From assembly GCF_003391135.1 (NCBI RefSeq), contig NZ_CP031455.1, positions 7,343,501 through 7,407,500 on the forward strand: a stretch of DNA of 64,000 nucleotides. The letters are read 5' to 3'. The position numbers were made by a program, and so were the translations under genes. The DNA comes from Streptoverticillium olivoreticuli subsp. olivoreticuli (GTDB lineage: Bacteria > Actinomycetota > Actinomycetes > Streptomycetales > Streptomycetaceae). Of this stretch, positions 25,034 through 33,223 are shown piece after piece. Below the pieces are notes generated by a model. That model was not told where the DNA came from and did not search any database. It saw nothing but the letters and a program-made list of their open reading frames with translations. Position 1 is the first letter of the stretch. The number at the start of each line of letters is the position of its first letter.

Positions 25034-25777
25034 TCACAGGTCGCTCCTGCGGCCCCGCAGCGCCGGGTGGTCCCCGACCACCGTGCAGGAACCGGGCGCG
25101 ATCTCGGTGTACCCGGCGTCGTGGACCACCGGCAGCCCGCCGGTGGTCAGTTCCGCCCAGCGCTCCCGGTCGGCCGTCCGCACCGTGAGGGCGAAGCCGC
25201 TCTTCCGCCAGACCTCGCGCTCCTCGTCGGACAGCATCCACCACGCGAGCTGCGCGCCGTGCCCGACCTGCGCCATCGCCTTGCCCGCCGACATCGCGAG
25301 GCCCGGGTTCAGCCACAGCACCGGCGTCCGCGGCTCCGGCGCGGCCGGGGGCGAGGGCTCGTCCAGCTCCGTGCCCGACACCTGGAGCTTCGCCAGCTCC
25401 TTGGGCCAGCCGTCCAGCGGCACGGGCGGGAAGACCCGCACCTCGGCCCGCTCACCGGTCACCGTGATGCCCGGCAGCGCCGTCGCCTTGCGCCACTCCT
25501 TGCCCCGCGCCCGCCGCACCACCTTGCGGATGCGGGAGTCCTGCCAGTCCCGCACGGCCCGCGCCCACTCGCCCTCGCTCCCGTCGACGGTCCGGGCCCG
25601 CTCGTCCGACAGCAGCGTAAGCACCGCCCGCGCCGCGGTCTCCAGGGCGTCCGTACGGGCCGGGGGCTCGTCCTTCTCGATCCGTACGACGAGCGGCAGG
25701 ACGAACTCCGGCGCCTCGTCCGGGAGCTGCCCGGGGACGTCGGTCGCGGTGTCGGAAGCGGTGTCAGAACTGGTCAC
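25034..25777 (-). CDS. Peptidyl-tRNA hydrolase 2 (Pth2)-like protein
   Basis: A 247-residue cytoplasmic protein. The C-terminal 115 residues fit the Pth2 fold: VLWLNPGLAMSAGKAMAQVGHGAQLAWW (the GKxxAQxxH signature), FALTVRTADRERWAEL, GLPVVHDAGYTEIAPGSCTVVGDHP. Pth2 enzymes release peptide from prematurely dissociated peptidyl-tRNA. The N-terminal half (PEFVLPLVVRIEKDEPP; RRARGKEWRKATALPG) is an actinobacterial extension of unknown role. GTG 25777 or 25783 are both possible; neither has a clear ribosome site. Divergent from the ABC gene pair. Confidence 0.82.
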   Translation of the reverse strand: MTSSDTASDTATDVPGQLPDEAPEFVLPLVVRIEKDEPPARTDALETAARAVLTLLSDERARTVDGSEGEWARAVRDWQDSRIRKVVRRARGKEWRKATALPGITVTGERAEVRVFPPVPLDGWPKELAKLQVSGTELDEPSPPAAPEPRTPVLWLNPGLAMSAGKAMAQVGHGAQLAWWMLSDEEREVWRKSGFALTVRTADRERWAELTTGGLPVVHDAGYTEIAPGSCTVVGDHPALRGRRSDL

Positions 25778-25834
25778 CCCCACAGTCTGCCAGCAGCCTG
25801 ATGGGTGCATGGCAGGGCCCGCTACCGTGAGCGC

Positions 25835-26704
25835 ATGAGACTCAGGGGGGTCGGCCGCCGCTACGGACGGCGCGGGCCGTGGGTGCTGCGCGACATCGAC
25901 CTGGAGGTGCCGGCGGGCGCGCTGCTGCGCGTCGAGGGCGGCAACGGCAGCGGCAAGTCGACGCTCCTGCGCCTGCTCGCCGGCCTCGACGCGCCCACGG
26001 CGGGGCGGATCACGGGCCGCCCGCGCACCGCGTACGTCCCCGAGCGGTTCCCGGCGGCCCTGCCGTTCACCGCCCTCGGCTATCTCACCGACATCGGCCG
26101 CGTCCACGGCCTGAGCCGCTCCGCCGCCGCGCACGGCGCGCGGGTGTGGCTGGAGCGCTTCGGGGCGGGCGAGCACGCGCGCACCCCGCTGTCCGAACTC
26201 TCCAAGGGCACCAGCCAGAAGGTCGCCGTCGCCCAGGGCCTCCTCGCCGCACCCGGCCTCCTCGTCCTCGACGAGGCGTGGACCGGGCTCGACCGCGCCT
26301 CGCGCATCGTGCTCGACGGCGCGGTCGCGGAGCGCGTCGCCGCCGGGAGCACGGTCGTCTTCGTCGACCACGACCCACGGCGGCTGGCCGGGAAGCCGGA
26401 CGCGGTCCACCGGGTGGAGTCGGCGCGACTGGCCGCCGTGGGGCAGCCGGTTGCCGACAGCGGCCCGCGCGTCCGGATCGAGGTGGAGGGCCCGCCCGGC
26501 GCTCGGCTGCCGGAGGCACTGCCCGGCGAGCCGGACGTGGCACCCGCCGCACCCATCGGCCTCCGGCTGACCGTCGCCGCCGCGCACTCGGACGCCCTCC
26601 TGCGGGCCCTGCTCGCCGCCCGCCCCGCCTGGCACATCCGCACCGTGACACCGGCGCACCCCGTACGCCCGCACGCGAACGACCGAGGAGAGCCCGGCCG
26701 ATGA
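25835..26704 (+). CDS. ABC transporter ATP-binding protein
   Basis: A 289-residue ATPase of the drug/lantibiotic-export type. Walker A is EGGNGSGKSTLLR (about residue 35), the signature is unusual SKGTSQKVAVAQGL (LSGGQ-like position), Walker B is LLVLDEAWTGLD, and the switch His lies in FVDHDPRR. After residue 200 a C-terminal extension of about 90 residues is Pro/Ala-rich and ends with a domain that looks like a fold-back (IGLRLTVAAAHSDALLRALLAARPAW). ATG 25835 begins MRLRGVGRRYG. Its stop overlaps the permease ATG (ATGA). Confidence 0.9.
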   Translation: MRLRGVGRRYGRRGPWVLRDIDLEVPAGALLRVEGGNGSGKSTLLRLLAGLDAPTAGRITGRPRTAYVPERFPAALPFTALGYLTDIGRVHGLSRSAAAHGARVWLERFGAGEHARTPLSELSKGTSQKVAVAQGLLAAPGLLVLDEAWTGLDRASRIVLDGAVAERVAAGSTVVFVDHDPRRLAGKPDAVHRVESARLAAVGQPVADSGPRVRIEVEGPPGARLPEALPGEPDVAPAAPIGLRLTVAAAHSDALLRALLAARPAWHIRTVTPAHPVRPHANDRGEPGR

Positions 26705-27369
26705 CCGCACTGCTCCGCTATCAGGCCGCCCTGCTGCTGCGCTCGCACCGCTGGCTCCCGCCGCTGCTGCTCTACGGCGCCTTCATGGCCGTCGGCGTGC
26801 AGTCCGGGCAGCCGGTCCTGGACTCCTTCGGCTACGCGTCGGCCGCCCTGCTGCCGGTGGCCGCGTGGCTGGTGCGGGTGTGCGTGACCAACGAGCCCGC
26901 GGCCGCCCGGGACTGCGCGGCCGCCGCGGCCGGGCCGTGGCGGGTGCACCTCGCCGCCGTGCTCACCGCGCTGGCCGCCTCCACGGTGCTCGCCGTCGCC
27001 GCCACCGCGGTCGTCGCCGGGATCGGCGACCCCCGCAGCGCCGACCACCAGGTGGACGTCCCGCTGTGGCCCGCGACCGCGGAGGGGCTGATCGCCGCGG
27101 TCGCGTGCGCCCTGCTCGGCACGGGCGTCGGGGCCCTGTGCAACAGGCCGTTGCTGCGCAGCACCGCGTGGGCCGTGCCGTCCACCGTGCTCGCCGCGTT
27201 CCTGGTGCTCCTCGTGGGGGTGTCGCCCGCCAACGCCGCCGTGACGGGGCTGGTCTCGGGCTCGCGCGACGGCACGGTGGACGTGTCGGTGCTGCCCCTC
27301 GCCGGGGCCGCCGTGCTCACGGCAGGGGCCGTCGCCGTGGCGTGCGCGCTCAGCTCCCGGCGGAGGTGA
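26701..27369 (+). CDS. ABC transporter permease
   Basis: A 222-residue integral membrane protein with about six hydrophobic segments (PLLLYGAFMAVGVQ; ALLPVAAWLVRVCV; LAAVLTALAASTVLAVAATAVVAG; GLIAAVACALLGTGVGAL; VPSTVLAAFLVLLVGVS; LPLAGAAVLTAGAVAVACAL). It is translationally coupled to the ATPase by a 4-bp overlap and together they form a small exporter of unknown substrate. Confidence 0.87.
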   Translation: MTALLRYQAALLLRSHRWLPPLLLYGAFMAVGVQSGQPVLDSFGYASAALLPVAAWLVRVCVTNEPAAARDCAAAAAGPWRVHLAAVLTALAASTVLAVAATAVVAGIGDPRSADHQVDVPLWPATAEGLIAAVACALLGTGVGALCNRPLLRSTAWAVPSTVLAAFLVLLVGVSPANAAVTGLVSGSRDGTVDVSVLPLAGAAVLTAGAVAVACALSSRRR

Positions 27370-27407
27370 CGCACGCCGCCGGGCGGGCATGGGCGACCAT
27401 GGGAGGC

Positions 27408-27557
27408 ATGGACGCACACCAGGACGAGCGGCACGACGGCTTCGCCGACTGCGTGCACTGCGGCAGGCCCACCGAGCACCCGGCCCAGCGGCCCGGCATC
27501 ACGCTGTGCCCGGTCTGCGAGTGGCAGGAGGCACAGCGGACGGCCTGTTCCGGCTGA
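27408..27557 (+). CDS. Small zinc-ribbon-like protein (49 aa)
   Basis: The short frame encodes two Cys pairs, CVHCGRPT and LCPVCEWQ, 22 residues apart, as in a one-site zinc ribbon, and a further Cys near the C-terminus. ATG 27408 follows GGGAGG by only 1 nt; the in-frame ATG 27399 is the alternative. It starts about 40 bp after the ABC permease and stops 6 bp before the convergent deacetylase gene. Function unknown. Confidence 0.7.
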   Translation: MDAHQDERHDGFADCVHCGRPTEHPAQRPGITLCPVCEWQEAQRTACSG

Positions 27558-27563
27558 CCGGGC

Positions 27564-28424
27564 TCAGCGGCCCGCGATCATGTCGGAGACGCGTACGAAC
27601 GTGTAGCCGCGGGCCCGCAGCTCCGGGACGATCTTCCGTATCGCCTCCTCCGTGACCGGCGCCGCGCTGCGCGTGCAGTGCATCACCACGACGGAACCGG
27701 GCTTCACCTGGGACAGCACCTGTTCCACCACCGGAGCCGACTTCTTGGCGAACGCGTCGCCGCTTATCACGTCCCACTGCACGGCCGTCACCTTGGCGGG
27801 AGCGATGGCCCGCAGGACGGCGTCGTCGTAACACCCGCCCGGGAAGCGGAAGTACGGGACCGTGTGCGCGACCCCGGCGCGCTTGAACGCGGCGAACGCA
27901 CGCTCCACGTCGTCACGCGCGGAACCGGGGGCGACGGCCGGCAGGCCGTAGCACGGCGAGGCGAACGCGTGGTGGGTGTACGAGTGGTTGGCGACCTCGA
28001 AGAGCGGATCGCCCCCGATGGACCTGGCCTCGTCCGGATACTGGTCCGCCCACTTGCCGGTCATGAAGACGGTGGCCGGCACGTCCAGCCCGCGCAGCGT
28101 CGCGATCAGCCCGGGGTTGTCGAACCGCTCCCCGCGGGCCGCCCGCTTGTCCTGATCGGCGGTCATGTCGGCGTCGAAGGTCAGCGCGACGCGCTTGCCA
28201 CCGTCGCGCTTGCCGTGCGCGAAGACGGGGGTGAGGCCACCCGCCCCGGCGGGCAGGGTGGGCGCGGCGGAGGGCGAGGGGGAAGGGGCCGTACGGTCCG
28301 CGGCGGTGGAGGGGGAGCCGGACGGGGGAGCCGGGGTCTTCCCGGCACCGCCGCCGCACGCGGCGACCGTGCCGATGAGGGCGGCGACGGCTATGGACTG
28401 GGCGAAACGTCGAGGCGAAGGCAC
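27564..28424 (-). CDS. Polysaccharide deacetylase lipoprotein (NodB domain)
   Basis: A 286-residue lipoprotein: signal peptide with lipobox GTVAAC (Cys23), a Ser/Pro/Ala linker to residue 60, then a canonical NodB homology domain. The five motifs are VALTFDADM (Asp pair split as D-A-D), VANHSYTHHAFA (metal His pair), RFPGGCYDD, AVQWDVISGDA and VVMHCT. It likely removes N-acetyl groups from peptidoglycan or another surface glycan. GTG 28424 has GAGAGGA upstream at suitable distance. It is closer to the family norm than the deacetylase at 23.7 kb. Confidence 0.92.
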   Translation of the reverse strand: MPSPRRFAQSIAVAALIGTVAACGGGAGKTPAPPSGSPSTAADRTAPSPSPSAAPTLPAGAGGLTPVFAHGKRDGGKRVALTFDADMTADQDKRAARGERFDNPGLIATLRGLDVPATVFMTGKWADQYPDEARSIGGDPLFEVANHSYTHHAFASPCYGLPAVAPGSARDDVERAFAAFKRAGVAHTVPYFRFPGGCYDDAVLRAIAPAKVTAVQWDVISGDAFAKKSAPVVEQVLSQVKPGSVVVMHCTRSAAPVTEEAIRKIVPELRARGYTFVRVSDMIAGR

Positions 28425-28487
28425 GCCAGATCCTCTCAGCCGGACGGGGCGGCGGACCGCGGCGCACCCCGGACCGGGCGAACCGTT

Positions 28488-28507
28488 GTCCTCGATCGCC
28501 GGACGGG
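28488..28507 (-). repeat. Dispersed intergenic repeat core, copy 2
   Basis: Read on the minus strand the core is CCCGTCCGGCGATCGAGGAC. It lies 119 bp beyond the zapE stop, in sense orientation to zapE, in the 201-bp gap between zapE and the deacetylase gene. Confidence 0.65.
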
Positions 28508-28602
28508 CTCGATCCGGCTGCCCGGATGCGTCGGTGCCGCCCGGCTGCGGCCGCGCCCGTGCCCTCGCTCGCGGGGCGGGCCGGATGCGGTCGCTGTGCG
28601 TG

Positions 28603-28622
28603 CCTGCGGCCCGGGCCGCAGG
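28603..28622. terminator. Perfect 20-bp palindrome after zapE
   Basis: CCTGCGGCCCGGGCCGCAGG lies 3 bp beyond the zapE stop codon. It can form a 10-bp GC-rich hairpin and is a probable terminator of zapE. Confidence 0.65.
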
Positions 28623-28625
28623 GGG

Positions 28626-29780
28626 TCAGCCGTTCGCGGCCAGCGGCTTCGCGTCGCGGGCCAGGGCGGTCAGCCGGGATATGGCGCGGAAGTACTTCTT
28701 GCGGTAGCCGCCGTTCAGCATGTCCTCGCCGAAGAGCTCGTCGAACGGGCGCCCGGAGGCCAGCACGGGTATCTCGCGGTCGTAGAGCCGGTCCGCCAGG
28801 ACCACGAGCCGCAGCGCCGTCGACTGGTCCGGCACCGGCTCGACGCCGGTCAGGCACACCGCGCGGACCGAGTCGCACATGGCGCCGTAACGGCTCGGGT
28901 GGACCTTGGAGAGGTGGTCGAGCAGCGAGGGGAAGTCGTCGAGCGAGGCGCCCGGCGTCGCGTACGCCGTACGGGTGACGATGTCGTCGCTGTACGGGTC
29001 GGGTGCCTGCGGCAGCCCCCGGTGGCGGTAGTCCTCGCCGTCGATGCGCAGCGGCCGGAAGCGCGCGGACAGGCCCTGGATCTCGCGCAGGAAGTCCGCG
29101 GCGGCGAACCGGCCCTCGCCGAGCTTGCCCGGCAGTGTGTTGGAGGTCGCGGCGAGCGCCACGCCCGCGTCCACGAGCTTGCCCAGGAGGGTCGAGACGA
29201 GCACCGTGTCGCCCGGGTCGTCCAGCTCGAACTCGTCGATGCACAGCAGCCGGTGCCCGCTGAGGGTCTGCACGGTCTGCTGGAAGCCGAGCGCGCCGAC
29301 CAGGTTGGTCAGCTCCACGAACGTGCCGAACGCCTTCTGCTCCGGCGCGGCGGGTGTGGCGTGCCAGAGGGAGGCCAGCAGGTGGGTCTTGCCGACGCCG
29401 TAGCCGCCGTCGAGATAGACGCCGCGCGGCCCGTCGGCGGCGGGCTTCGCCTCGCGCCGGAACCAGCGCCTGCGACCGGTGCCGGTCGCGCTCGCGCCGC
29501 CCAGTCCGGCCGCGAAGGCGTCGAGCACGCGCACGGCCTCGGCCTGGCTGGGCTGCTTGGCGTCGGGTATGTAGGTGTCGAAGCGCACCGCGTCGAAGCG
29601 CGGCGGCGGCACCATCTCGGCGACCAGGCGATCGGCCGGCACGTGCGGGGCGCGCGAGGTCAGGGCGATCGGCGAACCGGCGCCCTGCCCGGCTATCGGA
29701 CCCGAGGGGTCGGCCGGGGCCGGGGCTGAGGAGGCTGCCGGGGCTGCCGCGCCGGAAGCGGATGCAGTGGAGGCTGACAC
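28626..29780 (-). CDS. zapE: ZapE/AFG1-like AAA ATPase
   Basis: A 384-residue P-loop ATPase. Walker A is YLDGGYGVGKTHLLASLW, Walker B is RLLCIDEFELDDPGD, and a sensor Asn/Arg region is LAATSNTLPGKLGEGRF. In proteobacteria ZapE associates with the Z-ring; AFG1 homologues are mitochondrial. The actinobacterial role is not established. The first 45 residues are low-complexity Ala/Ser/Pro and probably disordered. GTG 29780 is chosen with GGACGG just upstream. It is divergent from the pyrimidine-reductase-like gene, with only 71 bp for both promoters. Confidence 0.9.
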   Translation of the reverse strand: MSASTASASGAAAPAASSAPAPADPSGPIAGQGAGSPIALTSRAPHVPADRLVAEMVPPPRFDAVRFDTYIPDAKQPSQAEAVRVLDAFAAGLGGASATGTGRRRWFRREAKPAADGPRGVYLDGGYGVGKTHLLASLWHATPAAPEQKAFGTFVELTNLVGALGFQQTVQTLSGHRLLCIDEFELDDPGDTVLVSTLLGKLVDAGVALAATSNTLPGKLGEGRFAAADFLREIQGLSARFRPLRIDGEDYRHRGLPQAPDPYSDDIVTRTAYATPGASLDDFPSLLDHLSKVHPSRYGAMCDSVRAVCLTGVEPVPDQSTALRLVVLADRLYDREIPVLASGRPFDELFGEDMLNGGYRKKYFRAISRLTALARDAKPLAANG

Positions 29781-29851
29781 AACCGTCCAGCCTAGTCGCT
29801 GTCCGCCCCGCACCGGCCACGGGAGAGGCGAGGCATGTCACACTGCGGCCT

Positions 29852-30619
29852 ATGCGACGCCTGTTCCCCTCTCCGCTCACCCCGTCCGACACCGAGGAAC
29901 GCACCTGGGACCTGGACGAGCTGGCCGATGCCTACGCCTACCCGGAAACCACGGGCGGCGCCTGGCTGCGGGCCAACATGGTCTCGTCCCTCGACGGGGC
30001 GGCCCACCACGAGGGGCGCTCGCAGCCGCTGTCCTCCGACGCCGACATGCGGATCTTCGGCACGCTGCGGGGTCTCGCGGACGCCGTGGTGGTGGGCGCG
30101 GAGACCGTACGGCAGGAGGGGTACCGGCCCGCGCGGGCGCGGGAGGCGTTCGCGGCGCGCCGCGCCGCGCTCGGCCAGGGGCCCGCGCCGGTGATCGCGA
30201 TCGTGAGCGCCGGTCTCGACCTGGACTTCTCGCTTCCGCTGTTCACCCGGCCGCTGGTGCCCACCCTCGTGCTGACCGGCGAGGACGCGCCCGCGGACCG
30301 GGTCGCGGCGGCGCGGTCCGCGGGCGCCGAGGTGATCGTGGCCGGTGAGGGGCGCCGGGTGGACCCGGCGCGGGTGCCCGGGGTGCTGGCCGGACGGGGG
30401 CTGACAAGGCTGCTGACGGAGGGCGGTCCCGTGCTGCTGGGTCAGTTCGCGTCCGCCGGGGTACTGGACGAGATGTGTCTCTCACTGGCCCCTCTGGTCG
30501 CCTCCGGCACCTCGCCGCGCATTGTGAACGGACCGTCGATGGCGGTGCCGGAACGATTCGTCCTGGCCTCGGTCCTCGAAGAGGCGGGATTTCTCTTCAC
30601 GAGGTACCGAAGGGTCTGA
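29852..30619 (+). CDS. RibD C-terminal-like (pyrimidine) reductase family protein
   Basis: A 255-residue DHFR-fold protein like the reductase half of RibD. MVSSLDGAAHHEGRSQPLSS and DMRIFGTLRGLADAVVVGAETVRQEGY form the substrate and NADPH site; RLLTEGGPVLLGQF is the second NADPH block. No deaminase domain is present and no other riboflavin gene is near, so the substrate could be a riboflavin precursor or another lactam. ATG 29852 is the first start after the divergent zapE promoter gap. Confidence 0.86.
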   Translation: MRRLFPSPLTPSDTEERTWDLDELADAYAYPETTGGAWLRANMVSSLDGAAHHEGRSQPLSSDADMRIFGTLRGLADAVVVGAETVRQEGYRPARAREAFAARRAALGQGPAPVIAIVSAGLDLDFSLPLFTRPLVPTLVLTGEDAPADRVAAARSAGAEVIVAGEGRRVDPARVPGVLAGRGLTRLLTEGGPVLLGQFASAGVLDEMCLSLAPLVASGTSPRIVNGPSMAVPERFVLASVLEEAGFLFTRYRRV

Positions 30620-30777
30620 CAATCGGCGGAATTTTCCACTCCGGTTACCTCTCGGTGGGCAGAATTGAGTCGGACGCCCCCTCAGGGGAACGTGATCAGA
30701 ACAGGCGGGCCCAGGGGGGCACGCGCAGGATGGTTTCTGTTGGGCCCGGTGGCCCACGAAGGAGAAGGGCTCCCACC

Positions 30778-31272
30778 GTGTTCACGAGCGTATTGATGAT
30801 CGAGCAACCGCTGTCCGCCGCAGACGTCGATTTCGTCACCACCCTTCACGACGACCAGATGTCCTTCGTCGTCCTGATGCAGCCCAGAGGCGCCGAGGAC
30901 CGGCTGCTGCGCGCCATCGACGACGTCGCGCTCGGCGAGCTGGAACAGGCGGTCCACGAGGCCGACGAGCCCGAGGGGGAGGAGGCCCGCCGGCCCGCGG
31001 CACTCGCACTCGAACACTCGCTCCAGTCGCTCCGCGCCGCGGGGAGCGAAGCCGTCGGCCAGCTCGTCGACGGGCACCCGCTCGACCTGCTGCGGTCCGT
31101 CGTCGACCAGACGCACGCCGACGAGGTGATCGTGCTGACGGCCCCGCACCTGGTCGAGGAGTTCTTCCACCGCGACTGGGCCTCCCGAGCCCGCCACAAG
31201 GTCGGCGTGCCCGTGCTCAAGCTCTACGCCCACAACGACGAGGACGACACCGGCGCCGAGGGCAAGGACTGA
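30778..31272 (+). CDS. Conserved hypothetical protein, UspA-like fold
   Basis: A 164-residue soluble acidic protein. The C-terminal part (ADEVIVLTAPHLVEEFFHRDWASRARHK, then VGVPVLKLYAH) resembles the last strands of universal stress proteins. Relatives are sometimes labelled indole-3-glycerol phosphate synthase, which the sequence does not support: it is too short and has no TIM-barrel motifs. GTG 30778 follows AGAAGGG by 8 nt. A 158-bp gap upstream holds its promoter. Confidence 0.75.
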   Translation: MFTSVLMIEQPLSAADVDFVTTLHDDQMSFVVLMQPRGAEDRLLRAIDDVALGELEQAVHEADEPEGEEARRPAALALEHSLQSLRAAGSEAVGQLVDGHPLDLLRSVVDQTHADEVIVLTAPHLVEEFFHRDWASRARHKVGVPVLKLYAHNDEDDTGAEGKD

Positions 31273-31302
31273 CCGCCCCCGCCCCCGCCCCCGGCCCCGC
31301 GC

Positions 31303-31989
31303 TCAACCCTCGCCCAGCCGCCCGTCGGCCATCGACAGCACCCGGTCCGCAACTCCGAGCAGTGCCCGGTCGTGGGTGACCAGCACCGTCGCCGTGCGGT
31401 GCCGGCGGGTCACCTCGGCCAGCAGCTCCACGACCCGCTCGCCCCGCTCGTGATCCAGCGCGGAGGTCGGCTCGTCCACCAGCAGGACGGAAGGACCGCC
31501 GGACAGCGCGCGGGCGATGTTCACGCGCTGCCGCTCGCCCCCGGACAGCTGGTGCGGGCGGCGGCGCCGCTTCGCCGCGTCCAGACCGACCGACTCTAGC
31601 AGCTCCGCCGCGCGTGACCGGGCGGCCCGTACGCTTTCGCCCCGCAGGTGCGCGACCGCCAGCAGCTGCTCCTCGGCCGTCAGGGACGGCAGCAGGTTCG
31701 CCTGCTGGAACACGATGCCGATCCGCTCGCGCCGCAGCGCCGTACGCTCCCTGCCGCTCATCCCGGCCGTGTCCCGCCCGGCCAGGACCACCCGGCCCGC
31801 GTCCGGGCGCAGCAGGGTCGCCGCCACCGCCAGCAGGCTCGACTTCCCCGAGCCGGACGGCCCGGCGACCGCCACCAGCTCTCCGGGGGCCACGTCCAGA
31901 CAGACGTCGTCCAGGGCCGTGAGCCTGCGATCACCATCCGGATAGGTGAGTTTCACGGCTTCCAGCGACAGAACGGAAGAGGTGCTCAA
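31303..31989 (-). CDS. ABC transporter ATP-binding protein (LolD/MacB type)
   Basis: A 228-residue ATPase with Walker A GPSGSGKSSLLA, Q-loop IGIVFQQANLLP, signature QLSGGERQRVNIARAL, Walker B LLVDEPTSALD and H-loop LVTHDRAL: a complete, active-looking set. It begins at TTG 31989, overlapping the permease stop in TTGA, so translation is coupled and the two make one exporter or lipoprotein-release type complex. Confidence 0.92.
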   Translation of the reverse strand: MSTSSVLSLEAVKLTYPDGDRRLTALDDVCLDVAPGELVAVAGPSGSGKSSLLAVAATLLRPDAGRVVLAGRDTAGMSGRERTALRRERIGIVFQQANLLPSLTAEEQLLAVAHLRGESVRAARSRAAELLESVGLDAAKRRRRPHQLSGGERQRVNIARALSGGPSVLLVDEPTSALDHERGERVVELLAEVTRRHRTATVLVTHDRALLGVADRVLSMADGRLGEG

Positions 31990-33050
31990 CGGGACGCTCC
32001 CAGTGCGGTCAGCGGATCGACGGAGGTGATGCGACGGACGGCGAGCGCGGAACCGGCCAGCCCCAGCAGGACCATCGCCCCCACCGGTACGGCCACGGTG
32101 GCCGCGCTCAGCTCGAACGGGACCGCGGCCGCGGCCAGCGCCCCGCCGCCCGCGCCCGCCGCCGCGCCCAGGGCCGCCCCGGCGAGCAGCACGGCGGCCG
32201 CCTGCCCGAGTGCGTCCCGCACCAGATACCCGCTGCTCGCGCCCACCGCCTTGAGCACGGCGACATCGGGGCGCCGCTGCACGGTCCACACCGTGAAGAA
32301 GGCCCCCACCACCAGCGCGCTCACCACGAACAGGAAGCCCTGGAGGAGCTGGAGCGTGCCGTGCTCCGCCGCGTAGCCGTCGATCCCCTCCAGCGCCGCG
32401 TCGGCCCCGACGGCCTCAGTGGCCTCGGCGGCGGGCCCGTCCGGGCCGCCGGTGCCGGTCACGGCGAGCGCGGTCGGCTGCTGCTGGTGGGCCGCCCGCT
32501 GCCAGGCCGCGAGCGTCGTCCACACGCTCGGGGCGTGCCCGTGGCTCCGGTCGGCGGTGATGGCCGAGACGGTCAGTTCCTCGGCGCCGAGGGTGACGCG
32601 GTCACCCACCCGGACGCCGCTCTCGCGGGCCAGCCGCTCGCCGACCGCCACTCCGCCGTCCCCGGGGGCCGAGCCGGAGAGCAGCGGCGGCAGCAGCCGC
32701 CCGGACGCCCCGAACGCGCTCACCGACGACGCCTTCCCGGCCGCGGTCAGCCGGGTCATCGCGACGCCGAACGGCTCGGCGGAGGTCACCCCCGGCGCCG
32801 CGCGCCACGCGGCGAGCTGCCCGTCGTCGACGCTGCTGCCGGAGAACGACACCTCCGGCTCGGCCCCCTTCGGCGCCCCGAAGACGATCCGGTCCGCCGG
32901 CAGGCCCGCGACGGCCGAGGTGGCCTCGCGGGCCAGCCCGTCGGTCAGGCCGTAGAGAAAGACCACCAGTGTGGTGATGAGCGCGACGACCGAACCCATG
33001 AGGGCGAACCGCCCCCGGGCGAAACGGATGTCACGGAGCGCGACGAACAA
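31986..33050 (-). CDS. FtsX/MacB-type ABC permease
   Basis: A 354-residue membrane protein. It has one N-terminal helix (FALMGSVVALITTLVVFLYGL), a large extracytoplasmic domain (about 40-235; PADRIVFGAPKGAEPEVSFSG), and three C-terminal helices (LLQGFLFVVSALVVGAFFTVW; AAVLLAGAALGAAAGAGGGAL; VPVGAMVLLGLAGSALAVR) in the FtsX pattern. Start is TTG 33050 with GAGGG 5 nt upstream. It is divergent from a histidine kinase; kinase-linked transporters of this type often respond to envelope stress or peptides. Confidence 0.88.
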   Translation of the reverse strand: MFVALRDIRFARGRFALMGSVVALITTLVVFLYGLTDGLAREATSAVAGLPADRIVFGAPKGAEPEVSFSGSSVDDGQLAAWRAAPGVTSAEPFGVAMTRLTAAGKASSVSAFGASGRLLPPLLSGSAPGDGGVAVGERLARESGVRVGDRVTLGAEELTVSAITADRSHGHAPSVWTTLAAWQRAAHQQQPTALAVTGTGGPDGPAAEATEAVGADAALEGIDGYAAEHGTLQLLQGFLFVVSALVVGAFFTVWTVQRRPDVAVLKAVGASSGYLVRDALGQAAAVLLAGAALGAAAGAGGGALAAAAVPFELSAATVAVPVGAMVLLGLAGSALAVRRITSVDPLTALGASR

Positions 33051-33066
33051 GGGAACCCTCCAGGGA

Positions 33067-33137
33067 CCTGATCAGGACCCCACCACGCTCCCGCACCGGG
33101 CGCCCGCCGCCATCAGGGCAAGGACTGCTCCTTGCCC
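33067..33137. promoter_or_regulatory. Two palindromes between the ABC operon and the two-component system
   Basis: CCTGATCAGG (33067-33076) is a perfect palindrome 17 bp from the permease start. GGGCAAGGA-CTGC-TCCTTGCCC (33116-33137 within 22 bp) is a 9-bp inverted repeat in the middle of the gap. Either could be the binding site of the downstream response regulator. Confidence 0.5.
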
Positions 33138-33223
33138 CGCCCGTCCGGTGCACCCCGAAATCAATCGAACGGTTGAGGGCCCGCGGAACGGGGGGCCGCG
33201 CGCGGAGCCGTACGCTCGATGGG

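Noticed and set aside
27561..28424. Considered a chitin deacetylase or xylanase
   Set aside because: Only the NodB fold can be supported; no carbohydrate-binding module or substrate-specific motif is present.
30778..31272. Indole-3-glycerol phosphate synthase label for the 164-residue protein
   Set aside because: Too short and without TrpC motifs; the C-terminus looks UspA-like instead.
31273..31302. CCCCCG tandem units between convergent genes
   Set aside because: Three short imperfect units in a 30-bp GC-rich gap; too short for a satellite, CRISPR or regulatory array.
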